From contig JAPSIJ010000102.1 of the NCBI GenBank assembly GCA_031178805.1, positions 1-7,358 of the forward strand: 7,358 nucleotides of DNA. Direction: 5' to 3'. The translations under genes and the position numbers were made by a program. The stretch is from Cellulomonas sp. (GTDB lineage: Bacteria; Actinomycetota; Actinomycetes; Actinomycetales; Cellulomonadaceae). Of this stretch, positions 5,544 through 7,358 are shown piece after piece (positions within the stretch are counted from its first letter, which is position 1; each line of letters starts with the position of its first letter). Under the pieces are notes generated by a model. That model did no database searches and had not been told where the DNA came from. It saw only the letters and a program-made list of their open reading frames with translations.

Positions 5544-5765
5544 TTACTTGTAGCGGTAGACGATGCGCCCGCGGGACAGGTCGTACGGGCTCAGCTCGAC
5601 CACCACCCGGTCCTCCGGGAGGATCCGGATGTAGTGCTGGCGCATCTTGCCCGAGATGTGGGCGAGCACCTTGTGACCGTTGGTCAGCTCCACGCGGAAC
5701 ATCGCGTTCGGCAGAGCCTCGATCACGCTGCCCTCGATCTCGATGACACCGTCCTTCTTCGCCAT
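5544..5765 (-). CDS. infA: Translation initiation factor IF-1
   Basis: IF-1 occupies the ribosomal A site during initiation and works with IF-2 and IF-3. The 73-residue product is a single OB-fold (S1-like) domain of the usual length, starting MAKKDGVIEIEGSVIEALPN. It shows the conserved FRVELTNGHKVLAHISGKMR core (about 23-42) and ends LSRGRIVYRYK. The ATG at 5765 is supported by family alignment. Its GGAGG (minus strand, 5768-5772) lies only two bases from the ATG, closer than usual. It appears to head the ribosomal transcription unit, preceded by a 300-base gene-free region with a candidate promoter. Confidence 0.98.
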   Translation of the reverse strand: MAKKDGVIEIEGSVIEALPNAMFRVELTNGHKVLAHISGKMRQHYIRILPEDRVVVELSPYDLSRGRIVYRYK

Positions 5766-5943
5766 GTCCTCCGCTAACTCTTGTCCTGATCTTCCGTGCC
5801 CACGCCGGGCGCCGGACCACCGGTCCGCCGTCCGCCGTGCCTGGTGCGGCGGTCCTCGACCCCGCGGCGCCCGCGCACGCGCGCGGCCGTCGGGACGGCC
5901 GGGCTCGGGCGGGACGTGCGACAGCGACTGGGCGCACACCCAA
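5766..5943 (-). promoter_or_regulatory. Structured 5' leader of the infA transcription unit
   Basis: This is most of the 300-base gene-free stretch between map and infA; no convincing gene was found in it on either strand. Perfect stems include CGGCCGTC (5884-5891) with GACGGCCG (5894-5901), CCGCCG (5832-5837) with CGGCGG (5847-5852), and CGGACC (5813-5818) with GGTCCG (5822-5827). If transcription starts near 5943, as the candidate -10 suggests, the leader would be about 178 bases. No known riboswitch or protein-binding motif was recognised. Confidence 0.4.
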
Positions 5944-5949
5944 CGGACG

Positions 5950-5998
5950 AGCATACGCCATCCGGCCGCATCGAGGAAACCGCGGGCCGCGTCGTCAA
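5950..5998 (-). promoter_or_regulatory. Candidate promoter of the infA-rplQ unit
   Basis: On the minus strand, TATGCT (5955-5950) is a good TANNNT -10 element. A weak TTTCCT (5979-5974) lies 18 bases upstream as a possible -35. A better -35 hexamer, TTGACG (5998-5993), is also present but is 37 bases from that -10 and has no good -10 of its own, so the exact pairing is uncertain. A promoter is expected here because the map terminator lies just upstream. Confidence 0.4.
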
Positions 5999-6033
5999 GC
6001 GACGCGCCGCGCACCCCCGCACCAACGACGACG

Positions 6034-6058
6034 GGCCCGCGGGTCTTCCCCGCAGGCC
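6034..6058 (-). terminator. Hairpin terminator after map
   Basis: In the minus-strand RNA a 10-bp stem forms between 6058-6049 and 6043-6034 around a 5-base loop (GAAGA). One pair is G-U in this direction but an A/C mismatch in plus-strand RNA, which favours minus-strand function. It begins 7 bases after the map stop and is followed by a modestly T-rich stretch (cgtcgtcgttgg). It should end the adk-map transcript. Confidence 0.7.
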
Positions 6059-6065
6059 ACGGCGG

Positions 6066-6890
6066 TCAGGCGAGCGGCGCGACCGCGACCCCGCGGGCGG
6101 CGAGCTCGGCGGCCCCGCCGTCCACGGCGGTCAGCACCCAGATGCCGCCCTCGTGCAGCGCCACCGTGTGCTCCCAGTGCGCCGCGCGGGAGCCGTCGAC
6201 CGTCACCACGGTCCAGTCGTCCTCGAGCACCTCGGTGCCGGGGTCGCCGCGGGTGATCATCGGCTCCACCGCCAGGCACATGCCGGGCCGCAGCCGCAGC
6301 CCGCGGTCGCGCGTCCGGTAGTTGAGGACGTCCGGCGGCTGGTGCATGGCGGAGCCGATGCCGTGGCCGACGTAGTCCTGCACGATGCCGAGGTCCGGGC
6401 CGTCGGCGTCCTCGACCGCCTGCTCGACGGCCTCCCCGACCGCGCCCAGGCGGTCGGCACCGGCCAGCGCGGCGATCCCGTCCCACATCGCGCGCTCGGT
6501 GACCGCGGACAGCGCGAGGTCCGCCGGGTCCGCCTCGGGCAGCACCAGGGTGAGCGCCGAGTCGCCGTGCCAGCCCTCGACCACGGCGCCGCAGTCGATC
6601 GAGACCACGTCGCCGGGCTCGAGCACGCGGCCCGACGGGATGCCGTGCACGACCTCGTCGTTCACCGACACGCAGATGGTGGCCGGGTAGCCCTCGTAGC
6701 CGAGGAACGACGGCGTCGCGCCGGCGTCCTCGATCACCCGGGCGGCGACGGCGTCCAGGTCGGCGGTGGTCACGCCGGGCCGGGCGGCCGCGCGGGTGGC
6801 GGCCAGGGCGTCGGCGACGACGAGGCCCGCCCGGCGCATCAGCAGCACCTGGTCGGGGGTCTTCAGCTCGATCCGCTCGCGTCCGAACAC
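6066..6890 (-). CDS. map: Type I methionine aminopeptidase
   Basis: Methionine aminopeptidase removes the initiator methionine from nascent proteins when the second residue is small. The 274-residue product has the pita-bread fold motifs with all five metal ligands: D99 (SIDCG), D110 (HGDSA), H176 (GHGIG), E209 (VEP) and E240 (EHT). The substrate-binding histidines H82 (VVHGIPS) and H183 are also present. No N-terminal zinc-finger extension is visible. The start codon is GTG (6888-6890) with GGAG six bases upstream. It starts 16 bases after the adk stop, so the two genes probably share a transcript. The next gene, infA, is 300 bases away behind a terminator-like hairpin. Confidence 0.97.
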   Translation of the reverse strand: MFGRERIELKTPDQVLLMRRAGLVVADALAATRAAARPGVTTADLDAVAARVIEDAGATPSFLGYEGYPATICVSVNDEVVHGIPSGRVLEPGDVVSIDCGAVVEGWHGDSALTLVLPEADPADLALSAVTERAMWDGIAALAGADRLGAVGEAVEQAVEDADGPDLGIVQDYVGHGIGSAMHQPPDVLNYRTRDRGLRLRPGMCLAVEPMITRGDPGTEVLEDDWTVVTVDGSRAAHWEHTVALHEGGIWVLTAVDGGAAELAARGVAVAPLA

Positions 6891-6906
6891 GTCCGGCTCC
6901 GGGGCG

Positions 6907-7358
6907 TCAGCCGACGTGGTCGGCGAGCGCGCCGAGCAGCCGCTCGGTCACCTCGTCGACCTCGCCGAGGCCGTCCACGCGCACCAGCAGCCCGCGCTCG
7001 GCGTACACGCCGGCGACGGGCGCCGTCTGCTCGGCGTAGACGTCCAGCCGGCGCCGGATGACCGGCTCGGTGTCGTCCGCGCGGCCCTCGATCTCGGCGC
7101 GCTTCAGCAGCCGCTCGACGACGACGTCCGCGTCGGCCGTGATCTCCAGCGCGGCGTCCAGCGACCGGCCGGACTCGGCGAGGATCGACTCGAGCTCGGC
7201 GACCTGCGCCACGTTGCGGGGGTACCCGTCGAGCAGGAAGCCGTGCGCGGCGTCCGGCTGCGCCAGCCGGTCGCGCACCATCGCGTTGGTGACCTCGTCC
7301 GGGACGAGCTCGCCGCGCGCGGTGAACTCCTGCGCGGTGCGGCCCAGCTCGGTGCCGC
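6907..7358 (-). CDS. adk: Adenylate kinase, 5' end outside the window
   Basis: Adenylate kinase interconverts ATP plus AMP and two ADP. The last 149 residues are visible; roughly the first 40, with the P-loop, lie beyond the window edge. The frame enters with GTELGRTAQEF and RGELVPDE, typical of the AMP-binding region, followed by FLLDGYPRN, where the family usually reads DGFPR. The LID region is the short form (RAEIEGRADDTEP then IRRRL) with no cysteine zinc site, as is usual for actinobacteria. An internal ATG at 7281 is inside the conserved domain and is not the start. It is followed closely by map, the classic adk-map pair. Confidence 0.97.
   Translation of the reverse strand, partial: GTELGRTAQEFTARGELVPDEVTNAMVRDRLAQPDAAHGFLLDGYPRNVAQVAELESILAESGRSLDAALEITADADVVVERLLKRAEIEGRADDTEPVIRRRLDVYAEQTAPVAGVYAERGLLVRVDGLGEVDEVTERLLGALADHVG

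Noticed and set aside
5993..5998. TTGACG as a -35 element of the infA promoter with its own -10
   Set aside because: No TANNNT-type hexamer lies 16-18 bases downstream, and the good TATGCT is 37 bases away. It is kept only as an alternative within the candidate promoter.
5544..6025. Minus-strand open frames in the infA leader that could be an upstream small protein or N-terminal extension of IF-1
   Set aside because: IF-1 is complete at 73 residues from the ATG at 5765. The upstream translation is Arg/Pro-rich without a clear ribosome binding site or similarity to known proteins.
1..7358. CRISPR arrays, insertion sequences, prophage or attachment sites
   Set aside because: No direct-repeat array, transposase motif, terminal inverted repeats or target duplications were seen; gene content is core housekeeping plus two metabolic genes.

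Overview
The window is chromosomal DNA from a very high-GC actinobacterium. It carries the end of the 'spc/alpha' ribosomal-protein locus on the minus strand. Read 5' to 3' on that strand the order is adk (5' end cut off by the window), map, infA, rpmJ, rpsM, rpsK, rpoA, rplQ. A minus-strand alpha/beta hydrolase, a plus-strand ROK-family sugar kinase and minus-strand truA (last few residues cut off) follow. The strong G/C preference at third codon positions, the RNA polymerase alpha sequence, the cysteine-type L36, the short-LID adenylate kinase and the lack of rpsD between rpsK and rpoA all fit Actinobacteria. A Micrococcales member of Cellulomonas type is my best guess, but the sequence alone does not settle the genus.

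Right part (about 5365-7358): adk and map lie 16 bases apart and look co-transcribed. A strong hairpin directly after map looks like their terminator. A 300-base gene-free stretch follows, with a candidate promoter and a GC-rich, hairpin-rich leader ahead of infA. infA and rpmJ come next.

Middle part (about 2463-5364): rpsM, rpsK, rpoA and rplQ follow in the same direction, separated by spacers of 64-214 bases, each holding at least one GC-rich hairpin. A nearly 20-bp stem directly after rplQ closes the cluster. These genes supply translation initiation (IF-1), the small and large ribosomal subunits (S13, S11, L36, L17), the alpha subunit of RNA polymerase, N-terminal methionine removal and adenylate balance.

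Left part (1-2462): in many relatives truA directly follows rplQ. Here a two-gene block sits between them: the hydrolase and the kinase, which converge and share a CTAG at their stop codons. The kinase and truA diverge from a 42-base gap. In that gap each gene has a TANNNT -10 element exactly 6 bases before a GTG start, so both look leaderless, and the two promoters overlap. TruA would then begin with an unusual N-terminal extension encoded by a 24-bp tandem repeat.

I see no CRISPR array, mobile element, tRNA, rRNA or undescribed multi-gene system. The novelty here is regulatory and architectural.
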